This document shows positions 1 through 11,444 of a DNA stretch of 64,000 nt, one piece after another. Source of the stretch: Timema cristinae (lineage: Eukaryota; Arthropoda; Insecta; Phasmatodea; Timematidae); assembly GCA_039000515.1 (NCBI GenBank), contig JBCFYV010003508.1:48507265-48571264 (forward strand). The letters are read 5' to 3'. Position 1 is the first letter of the stretch. Every line of letters starts with the position of its first letter. The notes under the pieces are model-generated. The model saw only the letters and a program-made list of their open reading frames with translations. It had not been told where the DNA came from and made no database searches. Made by a program: the position numbers and the translations under genes.

Positions 1-1277
1 TGTAGAGGACATTATTCAGGCTCAGAACTTGATGCTCCCCCCCACTCCCGCGCTTGATTGATTTAATCCGCTGTTCCACCAAAACGTCATGAACAAATAA
101 AAAAAAACTGTCCGCCATTGAGTATGTTCTTGTTCCAGACTTGCGGTTTGTGTGCCTAATGAATAGGTTTACACGGAGTCTCGGGAATACGAACTACAGA
201 GTGCACACGTGTCTGTACCGGTCACGTGACTCATGGAGAGACTTCTCTCCCCTCATGACGCTGAGTGGGGGGGGGGGGGGGGGATCAATGACGCGCGTTC
301 CTCACAGCGTCAGACCCTTGCTTGGTCCACGAGTACCAGAACTTGTGTTCAATGGATTGATCCTGTTCTACTATAGGTCGTGTGTTTGCTATAGGCTCGC
401 GCATGCGCACTGGAGGACGCTGCTGATAACAAGATCACGTGACGGAATATTCACGAGCCAGGTAGCCAAAGATACGTTATATTTCCCATGGAAGATTATT
501 GATATAGCTTGATTTAGATAGGAAGAAAATGTTTTGTTGTTGACATATATAAGTTTCAAAAACCATTTTCATGTAGCCCCTCATTGATGATAGAATACAC
601 TACACCCAATATCACCTCTGAGGGAACTGCAGGTCATATGGCTTTATCTTCGTTCTCTTCTCTCTCTCTCGTTAACTGTTGCCGAATCTCCTCGCTCTTA
701 GTTATGTCTGAAGGTGGTGTGCTGGGGTAAGAAGGAGCTACTGGCAACCTCGACTAACCAACGTTGCCAAACTTGTCTTATATTTGAGGAAAGATTGCTT
801 ACATTAAAACTAGAGAATGACAACGGCTGTTTCCCAATAGTAGCCACGTCATTTCCCTCAGAGATGATATCCAGTGTAACAGGGCCGGTTGGGTCGTCCA
901 TTAAGGAGTCTTAGGGAGCCTTCCAAAAAAAATACTTTTTTTAGTGTTTAAAAAGAATATGATTTGAATAAATAAGCTATTAATTATTTTAGGTAAAGAA
1001 ATAACACTATATTAATATGTTATCTTATACTAAGCGTCCATAATATATATGGTTTGTAAGTAGCCTACCGTAAATTTATTATTTTATTTTTAGGAGCGTA
1101 ACAACATCTGGTGGCTTTGTTGGCAATTTTTTGAACCACCCTAAGATTGTCAATTTTAATATTAAAAAGGTAAAATTATTTTTATTTTTTATTTAAATAT
1201 GGATGATGGACGGTAGGTAGAATATTACAACTTTGGAAACAATGTTAAGTCTTGCCAAATGCGCATGAAAACTTGGG
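1..1277. other. Non-coding stretch, no gene seen
   Basis: Unique-looking sequence with a 17-base G run at about 267-283 and a short CT-rich run near 655-670. The 123-codon frame at 141-512 runs through the G tract, which supplies its glycines, and shows no domain; I take it as chance. Confidence 0.5.
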
Positions 1278-1510
1278 GTCAGCCCTTGGTCTAAGGAGTC
1301 GCTCTGTAATGGATGCCGATGACGGAGATACCTCGGTTGAATCTCGGTCGAATGTACTGAGGGTGGTATTTCCTAAATAGTTTTCCACTCTCCCTACACG
1401 CAAATGAGGGTACACTTCCTTTAAATATAACCTTATTAATCCCTAAAACCATTGGTGTAATTAGTAAATAAACGCATGATGGGTAGTATGAAGCAGTGCT
1501 AAAAAAATTA
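1278..1510 (+). repeat. SINE-2 copy
   Basis: The tRNA-like head (TGGTCTAAGGAGTC) is followed by a degenerate B box (GGTTGAATCTC), the family body (GGTTTTCCACTCTCC-like) and the shared 3' end (GGGTAGTATGAAGCAGTGCTAA). Diverged but nearly full length. The 83-codon minus-strand frame here is a by-product. Confidence 0.75.
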
Positions 1511-1927
1511 AATTGGACCAACTTTCTCAAAAACAATCCCAATTTAAAAAAAGTATATAAGTAACTACCCTGAGATTATTTTTGATTTGGAGGCCAGTAA
1601 ATACTGTTAATTATAATGTAGTCGTTCCCCGTATAAGCATTGCAACACAATCGTTATTAATCAGCAATGTAAATCAACAAATTATAAATAATTCTTAGCA
1701 AAGCAAGCTTATTTTCTGGGTTATAATATAAATTACATCCCAGAAACCTATTTTTAGCAAAATTGTTAAGACTATTTTCAAAAAAGTTATAATTTTCAAA
1801 AACCAGTAATAAGTTAACTGTCCCTTAATTTTGGAGATATAATCAAAATCACATTTCTTTTTCGAGGTTTGACTATATAACATCTAAATATCAAGTTTGA
1901 ATAGAATCCACCAAACAGTTTAGGTGT

Positions 1928-2310
1928 GGACAGGCATACATATGAACAGACAGGTATACATATGAACAGACAGGTATACATATGAACAGACAGGTATACA
2001 TATGAACAGATACGTATACATATGAACAGATACGTATACATATGAACAGATACGTATACATATGAACAGATACGTATACATATGAACAGACAGTATACAT
2101 ATGAACAACAGGCTATACATATGAACAGACAGGTATACATATGAACAGACAGGTATACATATGAACAGACAGGTATACATATGAACAGACAGTATACATA
2201 TGAACAGATACGTATACATATGAACAGATACGTAACATATGAACAGACAGGTATACATATGAACAGACAGGATACATAATGAACAGACAGGTATACATAT
2301 GAACAGACAG
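1928..2310. repeat. 20-bp minisatellite, about 19 copies
   Basis: Tandem unit GGTATACATATGAACAGACA with a second variant, TACGTATACATATGAACAGA, clustered in the middle. The unit contains the palindromes GTATAC and CATATG. Several stop-free minus-strand frames (MYTCLFICI-like) are produced by the periodicity and are not genes. Confidence 0.95.
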
Positions 2311-2412
2311 AAGGACGTGGAGACAAACAGAATTGTCAAACCAGCTCTATTTAATTCAGAGAACACAAAGTCAAGGTCCATCATAATCTCTATTAAGAAT
2401 TACTGTATTATT

Positions 2413-2525
2413 TTCACGAATATAATCTTTCTCTCTGTGAGACAGTAAAAATAAACCTACCAACAATTTCACGATTATAATCTTTCTCTCTGTGAGACAG
2501 TAAAAATAAACCTACCAACAATTTC
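2413..2525. repeat. 54-bp tandem duplication
   Basis: Two nearly identical 54-bp units, each containing TCTTTCTCTCTGTGAGACAG and ending AAACCTACCAACAA. They differ at one or two positions, so the duplication is young. Confidence 0.85.
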
Positions 2526-3157
2526 ACAATTCGAAGCTCACAACAAACTCAGGGGAATATTGATCGCAGAATGCAATAATAGATGATCCTAAACTTTGCA
2601 ACACACCGTTCGTTGGCGGATGGAGACAGGTTAACTTTAGAAGAGTTATGTTGGAAACCAAAATGACATCATCTCACATATTATCTCTCTCTCTCTCTCT
2701 CTTCAACCCTCGTGCATTCAGCCCCCACCCCATTCCACCGCCTTCTTAACAACTTGATCATATAATAAAAAGGTTTCTCGGCACGCCGATGTCCTCCCCA
2801 ATTAGTCGAGGCAGAAATTCACCCCATGTAACCCTCAACCCACCCTTATCCTGTCAGAAAATGTGCAGCTCCCCTTTCGCAGTTTTGTTTGCACATATGA
2901 GCGGACAAACAACTTAACTCGATAGTTTTATTGAATGTCTGTGGAAAGTAGCGCTTGTACAGTTCTAGCAGTAGCTTGAACGACAGCGTGTCATTTCTTA
3001 CATTTCCTGATATAATATGTTTAGTAAAATAGCACGTCTGGACTACATCACTCATAGTCCAGTAGTGGAAATACTATTCAGTACTAATGTACCATTGTAC
3101 TAATGTACTGATTGCACATCCTTTCTGTGGGGGCTCTTTACATGTCCTGATGAGATA
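2526..3157. other. Non-coding stretch, no gene seen
   Basis: Contains a short (CT)n run near 2685-2702 and otherwise unique sequence. A 69-codon minus frame at 2846-3055 has no recognisable domain. Confidence 0.5.
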
Positions 3158-3425
3158 ATGGTGATAGTGAGTATGAGGGTGATAGTGAGGTATGAGGGTG
3201 GTAGTGAGTATGAGGGTGGTAGTGAGTATGAGGGTGGTAGTGAGGTATGAGGGAGATAGTGAGTATGAGGGTGGTAGTGAGTATGAGGGTGGTAGTGAGT
3301 ATGAGGGTGGTAGTGAGTATGAGGGAGATAGTGTGGTATGAGGGTGGTAGTGAGTATGAGGTGGTAGTGAGGTATGAGGGAGATAGTGAGTATGAGGGAG
3401 ATAGTGGTATGAGGTGGGAAAACTA
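3158..3425. repeat. 18-19-bp minisatellite, about 14 copies
   Basis: Tandem unit GTGAGTATGAGGGTGGTA with frequent one-base length changes (GAGTATGAGG or GAGGTATGAGG) and GGGAGATA variants. The alternation of variants suggests slippage and local conversion. Confidence 0.9.
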
Positions 3426-3689
3426 GTGAGAATACTAAACCTATCTTAAGCCTAACTAACCAAATCCTGATGACCGTTGGGTGGTTCCGCTTTCAGGAAA
3501 AATACCCAAAGTACCAGCCGAGAATAAAACCCGTACCCCTAGGCTTGTAGCCAGGTGCACTTACCAGACACCATGGACCAGTTTATATTCCTACTGCAAA
3601 TTGAGGTGAGATTTTCAATATCATTTTACTAAAAGAATTGTATTTTATTATTTATTGTACGTTGGGATTTTTAAATATAACCAACTCTC

Positions 3690-3930
3690 TGGCTTTAGGC
3701 CGCCCGTTCACTAGCGGCCAGGTCGCGGCGGTACTGCGGCCACGGCCAACAGAGTTATTAGTCTTATGGCACAATCCGCACTTGGCCGCTGCGGCCGGCG
3801 ATAATACGAGCGGTGCCCGCGCGGCCAGTTAAGGACCGGCTACACCGCACCGCATCGCACCGGCTTGGACGAATCGTCGAGAGACTTTACTCGGTGTGGC
3901 CACCTACCACCGGAAATAAAGGTTCGGGAG
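3690..3930. other. CpG-rich patch, possible promoter or unmethylated island
   Basis: About 200 bp is strikingly GC- and CpG-rich compared with the AT-rich surroundings, with repeated GGCCGC/GCGGCC motifs and a short run of ACCGC-like pentamers. A 64-codon plus frame (3638-3832) overlaps it but has no domain I know. It could be a promoter, a small exon or old repeat DNA; the sequence does not decide. Confidence 0.3.
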
Positions 3931-4045
3931 CTTCAGAAACAGTGATTCTACGATATCGAGCGGTGAGCAGTGATTTATACCAGTGATTGGCAGTCACTGT
4001 GTCAGCACTTGTAAAAACAGGCATTTTTTTCACAGCCGTTGCACG

Positions 4046-4363
4046 GGTGACGCCAGTGGTGGATTTAAAATGTTTGCGCCCCTAAGCACAGTTATAATAT
4101 GTGCCCCCCCCCCCCCCCATTTTTTCAAAAGTTTTATGAGTTTTTGGTAGAAAGAGATTTTGGGTGGAGGAGGGGGGGGGAGTTAATATTCGAGAAAAGA
4201 TTTCTATTAAAGAAAATCAGGCATGTACACGCCATAAAAGTTATTATTAAAAACAAAATATTAAAATAAAAATAATGTTAACCAAGAGTGCCGTCCCCTA
4301 AGGCCGCCGCCTATAGGCCCATGCCTAGTGGGCCTATAGTGTCGATCCGCTTCTGGGTGACGC
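4046..4363. mobile_element. hAT-type MITE with 8-bp target-site duplication
   Basis: The element spans 4054-4355 (302 bp). It starts CAGTGGTGGATT; its far end read on the minus strand is CAGAAGCGGATC, an imperfect 12-bp terminal inverted repeat. A perfect 8-bp duplication, GGTGACGC, lies at 4046-4053 and 4356-4363. An 8-bp duplication with CAG-starting ends is the mark of the hAT superfamily. No transposase frame is present, so it is non-autonomous. It carries an internal poly-C run (4104-4118). Confidence 0.85.
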
Positions 4364-5764
4364 TGCAGTCATTATCTCCTTCATTACGTACTAGATAAAC
4401 AATATTATATGCAGCATTCCATTAAGCTCGCGGGTAGAAAATGCGGCTCCGTGTAGCCATAGCTTAATTCACACAGAATGAACTGGGTGGGCCCGAGCCA
4501 GCAGACCTTCAGAACAGACCGTCAGGACCGACAGACCAGACAGACAGACAGGCAGATGGCATCGCGAAAACCACTTATTCTGTTTCAGGGGGTCATGAAA
4601 CGTAAACATTCAAAATATCTAGTTAGATTTTTTATGGTCACAATATTTTCTCTCACAGAGGTGTCGAGAGACAGTAAAACACACCTCATGCACCTGTTTG
4701 TGGTGTGTACCTGCCACAGGTGAAAGAGACCAGACGAGACAACGCCTACTAGTGTTGATGATACAAAGTCGAGGCTGTAGTTTGTAAAGTCAAGAGTAGA
4801 GGAAATGGTCTGCATGATGGTAGAAGATATAGTGGTTTACCCATACGAGTAACGTACATTCACGACCTTAGTTTACTTCGTATGACAGCTCAAATAGTTA
4901 CTAGAAATAGTCCCTAATATATCCCTACGCAAACAGCTGACATCTGTCAATTTGGATCACTGTAATGAAAACGTACTGGTAACATATGAATGTGACAGTT
5001 AACCACAGTAATTTAGGCCAATATTATTTATATATTTATTTGAGGTCGGACACAAAGATTATTTATAGTTTTATTCCACTTAAAATAATTATTATTCACA
5101 TCACTTTCACAAAAGGTCTAACGAACATAGCTTCAAAATGGCGACCGACAAATTTAAACAATGTGATTGAACATGACGAAACAAGTCATTTACAATTATG
5201 CACCCCCGCAGTGGCTAAAAATATTTCATTCAGTTAAATATTTCGAAATACGATAGAATAATCATAAAATGTCTTATCTATATAAACAAATTACAAGTAT
5301 TTTGTTCTTTTATAAGTAAATACGATGCCTGTAGTAAAAATTAATATTAAATTTACAATCATAGAAACATTCAAAAGTGAATTAAGTAACATTTAATTTG
5401 TTAAAATATTGTGTTCGTTGATAAAAGAAATATAAGTATGAAATAGTATGAAAAAACGTTATTTTAAATGTAAAATCAGGTATAAAAATCTTACATTTAT
5501 AACAAAACTGTGATCTTTACATGTTGCAACCAAAGATAATACGATATTTGAACTGTCATCCAGTAAAAGTATGGAACAGACTGTACTGTGTTTGATAAAC
5601 AGAGGTGAGTTCTGTACTACGAACAGATGAGTTGAAGACAGTTGTGTACGTGAGTAGAGTACCAGGTTCAGTCCTCTCACGTATGTGTACCGGTAATATA
5701 GATATGATCAACACACGGGTCAGTTAGGGGGGAGCCCAGCAACAGTAGGATTTCGATAGGAAGG
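4364..5764. other. Non-coding stretch, no gene seen
   Basis: Includes a short CAGACAGA-type run near 4520-4552. Frames of 60-83 codons occur on both strands, without domains or splice context I can support. Confidence 0.5.
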
Positions 5765-6071
5765 ACCCTTTAGACTATTATTACTATTAGCACCGCGTCT
5801 TACTACCCGTTCGGGTTATACGCACTTACGTTAATGTGTAATGGTAGGGTGATTGTGAGATGAAATGGAGGACCTACAGTTTAACGTGGGATCCGAACCA
5901 TGGTGTAGGCCTGGCATTCCACACATTCACAATTAATACACGTCTTGTCAGAGGTGAAGGAAGGGTTTGGTAATCAGATAAATATGTGCCGGGACTGAGG
6001 ATTGAACCCCGGACCCCAGACAGAAGTCCGACACATTACCCCTAGACAACCAGGTCACCTAACCCTTTAGA
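5765..6071 (-). mobile_element. SINE-1, full length, with 10-bp target-site duplication
   Basis: Reading on the minus strand: tRNA-like head (GTGACCTGGTTGTCTAGGGG, then B box GGGGTTCAATCCTC), body, and 3' end (GAACGGGTAGTAAGACGCGG, GCTAATAGTAATAATAG). The duplication ACCCTTTAGA is perfect at 5765-5774 and 6062-6071, so 5775-6061 is the insert. The tail repeat (TAA)n and flanking duplication fit insertion by LINE machinery. Confidence 0.92.
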
Positions 6072-6137
6072 AAATACAAACATAAATCTTGATATCAACA
6101 TTGATAACGCTTTACTATAATAATGGTATTATTTAGT

Positions 6138-6340
6138 TCGGTGGGCATGCGGTCTATTCGTCAAGCTCATTAAGTCTGTATGCCGATGACGTGAAGGTTA
6201 GGCTCAAAAACCAGCCAGTGGTAAAGAGTTCTTTTATTAACTATACGGTCTCCCACACTCTATCAGTTAGAATACGGGTACATTTTTTCTAAATTCTATC
6301 TTCCTCATCCCTAGCCCATTAACGTATTAATAAACATGTA
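6138..6340 (+). repeat. SINE-2 copy, degenerate
   Basis: Head GGTGGGCATGCGGTCTA, a mutated B box and the family body are followed by a truncated 3' end that runs into an (AT)n microsatellite at about 6342-6375. Confidence 0.6.
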
Positions 6341-6341
6341 A

Positions 6342-7220
6342 TATATATATATATATATATATACATATATATATAATCCTAAACTGAATCTAAGACGCTG
6401 TGTGTGTGTGAGAGAGAGAGAGAGAGAAAGGAGCAGTAAAGTAATGTCGAGGCCGGCTAAACGCTTTGTGGGTATTGTCAAGTATGTGTGCGTGTGTGTG
6501 TGCGTATATGATGCGTGTGTAATGGGCATGGCCCAACGAGAATCGACGGTAATGACAATGCATGACTGGGTTACAACCCCCCCCCCCTCTACCACCACCA
6601 GGACAGGAACCGTGTCATGAAGCGCAGGACAAATTGATCGGGTCATGGTTCAGCGATGTCGAATGTTTTTACGGAGGGGAGGAACTAATGGGTGCGAGGG
6701 GGGTGCAGTTAAAGGGAGGGTGTGGGGGGTAGATCATTATTTGCTAACGATTAAAAAGAGAAGCGGCAAAGGACAGAGATGTATATCTAAGTCAATGTCC
6801 TACGACTGCCACCTGCTTTTCACCCTCCTCCCTCTATTTACAATTAGGAATTGATTTTTTTAAGAAGGGGGAGAGGTGGGGGGGGTGAGTAACGAGGAAA
6901 TATGGCTATCACTTTGTATATACTTGAAAATTGTTGATATAAAAGGGGTGAGAACTGTCATTTTAAAATGAATAAGAGTGATTATTTCATCCCTCTTAAC
7001 ATTTGTGTTAAATTTATGCAACCCTTCTGTTGGATTAGTAACAAGGTATATTTGAATACGGATAAGCGGGTAGGGGGCCCGGTTATAGCTTGATTATATC
7101 ATAAATCCCTCCTTTCATACAATACCAGATACTATCAATGGAAAGTAGGTTTTTTAAAAAGAATACAACGCTTTTAATGGTAGTTAAATCATTTCAGGGT
7201 GAAGATTTCCCATTATTTAA
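6342..7220. other. Microsatellites and non-coding stretch
   Basis: (AT)n at 6342-6375, (GT)n then (GA)n at about 6401-6426, and a second GT-rich run near 6484-6505. The rest is G-rich then AT-rich unique sequence. Frames here (6311-6854) are low-complexity artefacts. Confidence 0.6.
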
Positions 7221-7674
7221 TAAAGTATAATCTGATTAATTCGACGTTGGTTAATTCGAAAAGTTGGATAATTCAAACTTCCCATAATTCCCCATGAACT
7301 TCTTATTTAAATCAATGGTAGAAATAACATTCAATTTTGAGTATTACAAATAAATATTTGGATAATTTGAAGCGTATCAATTGTTAATGAGTTAAATATT
7401 GTTACTGATCTCAAAACAAGTTTAACGATCTTTATTAAATCACTTCAAATGGCAAGAATGTCAAATAAATGTATAGCTATTGACGCATGGTTAAAGATAA
7501 AGTGGTAAATTATGCACAAAATGTGTATGTGGTTATATTTAGTACATTTTGTGTTTATTGATTTATTGTGTACCAACTTTCTGGATACTGTTAAAAAATC
7601 ATTATTTCAAATTTTAGATATTTTAAATGTTCTTAGATATTCCTCGGACTTTGAATTAAAAAAGTTCTACTGTA
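7221..7674. mobile_element. Tigger/pogo-type MITE with TA target site
   Basis: The left end reads AAGTATAATCTGATTAATTC. The right end, on the minus strand, reads CAGTAGAACTTTTTTAATTC. Both match the CAGTAGAACCTCGATAATTCGA-like pattern of pogo/Tigger elements of the Tc1-mariner superfamily, and repeated TAATTCGA-like subrepeats follow inside the left end. TA dinucleotides flank the 450-bp insert (7223-7672). No transposase is visible; the 65-codon frame at 7512-7709 crosses its end and is not one. Confidence 0.7.
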
Positions 7675-8114
7675 TATTATCCCCTTCCCCCAATCGGTCA
7701 GTAAGCTAAGAAGTAAAGGGCATTAGCTCGTCTAGTTGGGTTTGCTGGTTACATGGAGGTCAGTGTTAAAAGCCCCAGTTAGGTGTAATTGTATTTTATT
7801 TTATAAAAATACTAGTAAAGGGTTTTACAATCTATCTTCACGCGTAAACGAGTACACTGTCTATAGTTCCTAGCTCTAGTCTCTCCACTAGTATAAAGTG
7901 CGAATAACCAAGACGGGTAGTAAGGCATGAGTCATTAAAAAAATACATACATTTTATCTTTATATTTATCTATATTCTTAGTAAGAGCAAAACTTAATCG
8001 TTATAATGTACAGTAATTGAGATAAACATCTAATATTTAATTTCGTGACCTACTTTATCCAGATGCAGGCCATTTTTTGAAAATTATTTTACTGGAATGT
8101 AAGTTATATCAAAC
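7675..8114. other. Non-coding stretch, no gene seen
   Basis: AT-rich, unique-looking sequence without a supported exon or repeat. Confidence 0.5.
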
Positions 8115-8392
8115 TAGGTTAAGTGCTCGCCTCAGGACGCGATGTTCGTGGGTTCAAACCCAGCCAGGGTTGGCGGATCTTTCTTGAGTGATATAATTAT
8201 GTAGCACAACTTCCTTCGGAGTGAAGTAGAGCCGTTATGTCCCTTGTCGATTGTGGCGTGCGTGGGAAAATACTTTTCGCGGCAAAATTGGTAGACTCTT
8301 TGGTTCTCACTCATAGAAATTCTCGTGTGCTGATATAATTAGTCGGTTAAAAAAGTGTACGTCATATACCTCAAATTAATAAAGAGGCTTGA
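8115..8392 (+). repeat. SINE-3 copy, nearly full length
   Basis: tRNA-like head (AAGTGCTCGCCTCAGGACG, B box GGGTTCAAACCC), body (AGCACAACTTCCTTCGGAG) and 3' tail of the GCTGATATAATCAGTCGG kind, ending near AAATTAATAAAG. Confidence 0.85.
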
Positions 8393-8424
8393 ATAAAATA
8401 GGTTTATTAAATTGAAAAATTTCA

Positions 8425-8498
8425 CCCGGACACGGAAAACTAACCCGGACCTTTGATTGAGTACGTCAATGCTCTAACTACAGAGCCATCCCGTGCCC
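8425..8498 (-). repeat. SINE-4 head, tRNA-like
   Basis: On the minus strand: GGATGGCTCTGTAGTTAGAG followed by CATTGACGTACTC and a degenerate B box before CCGTGTCCGGGTG. The same head occurs at 60958-61142. The D-arm-like GCTC...GAGC is partly kept, so this is a tRNA-derived repeat, not a functional tRNA. Confidence 0.6.
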
Positions 8499-8499
8499 G

Positions 8500-9621
8500 C
8501 GGGTATTTTTAACTCATATTTTAAGGCAGAGTCTGTGTTGGACGTGTGGAACTTGTCAGCTATGATCTCGAGCTGTCGGATAACGCAGCCATCTTCGACT
8601 CAGGAGGACTTTGTTGCCAATGACAATCGTACGGATGCTCACATTATGATGGAATCAAAATAGACAAGTTATAGATGCTAATAATGGTTATAGCAGCCTC
8701 TAAATATCATTATGCATCTATAGCCATGATTAAAAACTATAATCGAAAGGTCTTCTAGTCCTGTAGCTGATATTCCTAACCACTCAGCCAAGGGAACTGG
8801 ATGATAAAAATAGAATCTTTCCTCCTGAAAAAAAGAGTTAAAACTACCTCCCCTATTTTATTCATCATCTCTTAGCAGCCTTACCACCCCCCCAACGAGG
8901 CGGAAAACTTGCCGAATCCCCCAGGACACAGGTGTACTGCCCCCCCCCCCCCCCCACCCCAGCAGGTAACCTGAGAGCTGTTCTCCCTGCTGATGAAGAC
9001 TGCAGCGCCGCTCATGTCATGATGAGACAACAAGATGTCTCCCTCATTGTTGCAACTTGAGGCGGAAACTTGGACACCCCAATGCTCCTTATCCGTGGTT
9101 CTGTGCCGGTTAACAAAGCTAATCGCTGTTAACTGGAGCAGGGGGTGAACAGTGACTATCACGTTAAATGTGGGGGGTGAATGATGGTACAGTCTGGAGA
9201 AATCAACTGAGAGCCCTAGACGAATATTTCCATTTACAGTATATTACGTATTACTACCCTCTGGGTTAGAATATTTAACAACACTAATGGGGTAACAATA
9301 GGGGGAATTGAGAGGAAAGATACACTCATTTGCCTGTAAGAAGAGTGAAAAACACGTTTATTACGTCAGGCTAAGATTCAAACATCTATAATCTATATCA
9401 TTTTTATATTGTATAGTATATGTTATTTTTTTGGTAAAACTATTATTTTTTCTAGAGTGACCGTTAACAGCTTTACAACTAAATATTTATGGCGACTATA
9501 AACAGTATTTTTTTTTAGCTCTACGAAAAACTTCAGAAGTAAAACTAGATGGCGTTCGGCCAAATAATAAAACCGTTCTACATCCGCCGAAAGTAGTAAT
9601 CGCAGAATAACATGGCTCATA
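8500..9621. other. Non-coding stretch, no gene seen
   Basis: Has a poly-C tract near 8939-8955. The 93-codon minus frame at 8881-9162 owes its glycine run to that tract. Confidence 0.5.
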
Positions 9622-10271
9622 TTAAGGCCCTTGGCCCTGTCGAGTGCAAGTTTAAAACCTATTTTGTGGGATGGGGGGTGGGACAGTGAAAGGCGTGGTC
9701 ACAACCGACCAAAGTATCCTTCCGCGCCAACAAGTACAGATGGATCACGGAAACCGTATAAGGCGTTAGCTACCAGACAGGTCTTACGGAAAAAACATAC
9801 GTTTGTAAATATCAGTTTTCTCGAGAACGAGTGAAATGTTTATGTTAATATTTTCAACACACCCTCTAAGATAATACATCGATGTTTATTTATTGTTATA
9901 TTTTCTTATTTTTTGTTATGTAGCCGGCAGTTTTCTATTTAAATTATTATTAGCACCGCGTCTTACTACCCGTTCGGGTTATACGCACTTACGCTAATGT
10001 GTAATGGTAGGATGATTGTGAGATGAAATGAAGGACCTACAGTTTAACGTGGAATCCGAACCACGGTGGTGACCTGGTTCTATTTAAAAAATATCAATAT
10101 TATCGGTATTTGAGCACTGTTAAAATGATAGAGGAGATGTGTATATAAAAAGTATAACTTAATAAACATGCTTCTATTCTTGAACAAACCGGTTCCTAAA
10201 AAAAATTGTAAAACAATAAAAATTCTTGAAGATAACCGTTTGTTCCCACGGCTCTGCATTTCCACGACAAA
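9622..10271 (-). mobile_element. TTAA-flanked MITE, truncated and interrupted by a SINE
   Basis: Starts TTAAGGCCCTTGGCCCTGTC, the same terminus as the copies at 25254-25768 and 42314-42832 but in opposite orientation. Similarity ends after TTTCCACGACAAATGA, so the other terminus is lost. The interior is interrupted at 9944-10077 by SINE-1. TTAA target sites and a non-coding interior suggest a piggyBac-like non-autonomous element; the GGC ends differ from the usual CCC start, so the superfamily is an inference. Confidence 0.8.
9933..10088 (-). mobile_element. SINE-1, 5'-truncated, nested in TTAA MITE
   Basis: The 134-bp insert (9944-10077) keeps the (TAA)n tail, the shared 3' end and part of the body, and stops at CCAGGTC-side sequence. 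The perfect 11-bp duplication TTCTATTTAAA lies at 9933-9943 and 10078-10088. The uninterrupted site is readable in the MITE copies near 25465 and 42525, so the boundaries are certain. Confidence 0.95.
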
Positions 10272-10802
10272 TGATATTTACCATGTGAAGACTTAATTTT
10301 TCACACAAACATAAATTTTTGGGCGTGGTTTTATCATAAAAACACCCCAAAGCCCAATCGATGGTTGAGGCTACCAGAATGTCTACATGAGTAATGTGTT
10401 GCATTCTATCTTGAGGACCGAAGTCGAACTATCGACCCTGTCAAGGATGTTGTCCACGGTGCATACGAAACGCGGAACAACCAATACGGGTTCACAACAC
10501 CAGATCCAAGTACTGGGAAGTAGCTGTTCACTATTAATTTTTGAAATTTTGAACTCCGGCCCACTACCTCAATCCCTATTCTTCAAATTACTATTAGTCC
10601 AATACATCTTAAAACTTTAAGTTTCTATCTGGAGCTGTCTGGCCACCCATTTGACAAATTTTAGTTTTCTACCTCAACTAAAAGTTTTTGTTTTTATAAT
10701 TATATAACCCCTATCCCCCATTTCTCTGAGCTCCATTTTGAAATTTTTCATGTTTAGTTTTTTCTGGTTATAATATGTGCCAATCCTTTTACCTTTCTAG
10801 CT

Positions 10803-10845
<43 letters not shown>

Positions 10846-11041
10846 TACAAACATAATGTTCCAATCTTCTTTTCACTCCATTGGGGTTTCAATTTTTGCA
10901 AAACCTCTTATTATCTGATGCCTACTACCTGAAAGGAACCTTTCTGCCAAATTTAGAGATTCCATGTCCAAGAGTTTTAGAGAGATGGTAATGAGTCGGT
11001 GTGTTAGGGCTTTCAATATATATATTTTTTTTAAAGCCCTG

Positions 11042-11086
<45 letters not shown>

Positions 11087-11323
11087 TTGGATACTTTATC
11101 TTAACAATGGTGCATCAAAAGCATAAAATACCAAATTTAACCCCTTCTAAATCGTGAATATAATGATTTGAAATCAATGAATCACTATTAGTTATAGATT
11201 ATAGTCATACACTTGTTAAAATTGTGCGATTAATTTTTATTGTGAAATTACCTCAACTTTGGGTGAGCAATATTCAAATCTTTATCAAACACAATAGTCC
11301 TGTTTCCCTTAAAAAAAATTTTT
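10272..11323. other. AT-rich stretch with two (TA)n microsatellites
   Basis: (TA)n at about 10808-10841 and 11045-11084. Between them, AGGGCTTT near 11009 and AAAGCCCT near 11033 could pair as a hairpin. No gene is supported. Confidence 0.55.
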
Positions 11324-11444
11324 AGTACCGCGTGTTACTACCCATTCAGGTTGTACTACTTATGCTAATGAGCTAGGGATTAGGAAGGTTTAATTAAGAG
11401 GAAGTTCGCTCGCATTAGCGTGGAAAGAGAGTGGAAATTCTTTT
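11324..11444 (-). repeat. SINE-2 copy, 3' half only
   Basis: The 3' end (TAGTACCGCGTGTTACTACC, plus strand) and body down to GTGGAAAGAGAGTGGAAA are present; the tRNA-like head is missing. Confidence 0.75.

Noticed and set aside
141..512. 123-codon ORF near the window start
   Set aside because: Crosses a poly-G run and has no domain, splice or homology signal I can see.
1814..2384. Minus-strand Cys/Tyr-rich ORFs of 154-170 codons
   Set aside because: Pure product of the 20-bp minisatellite.
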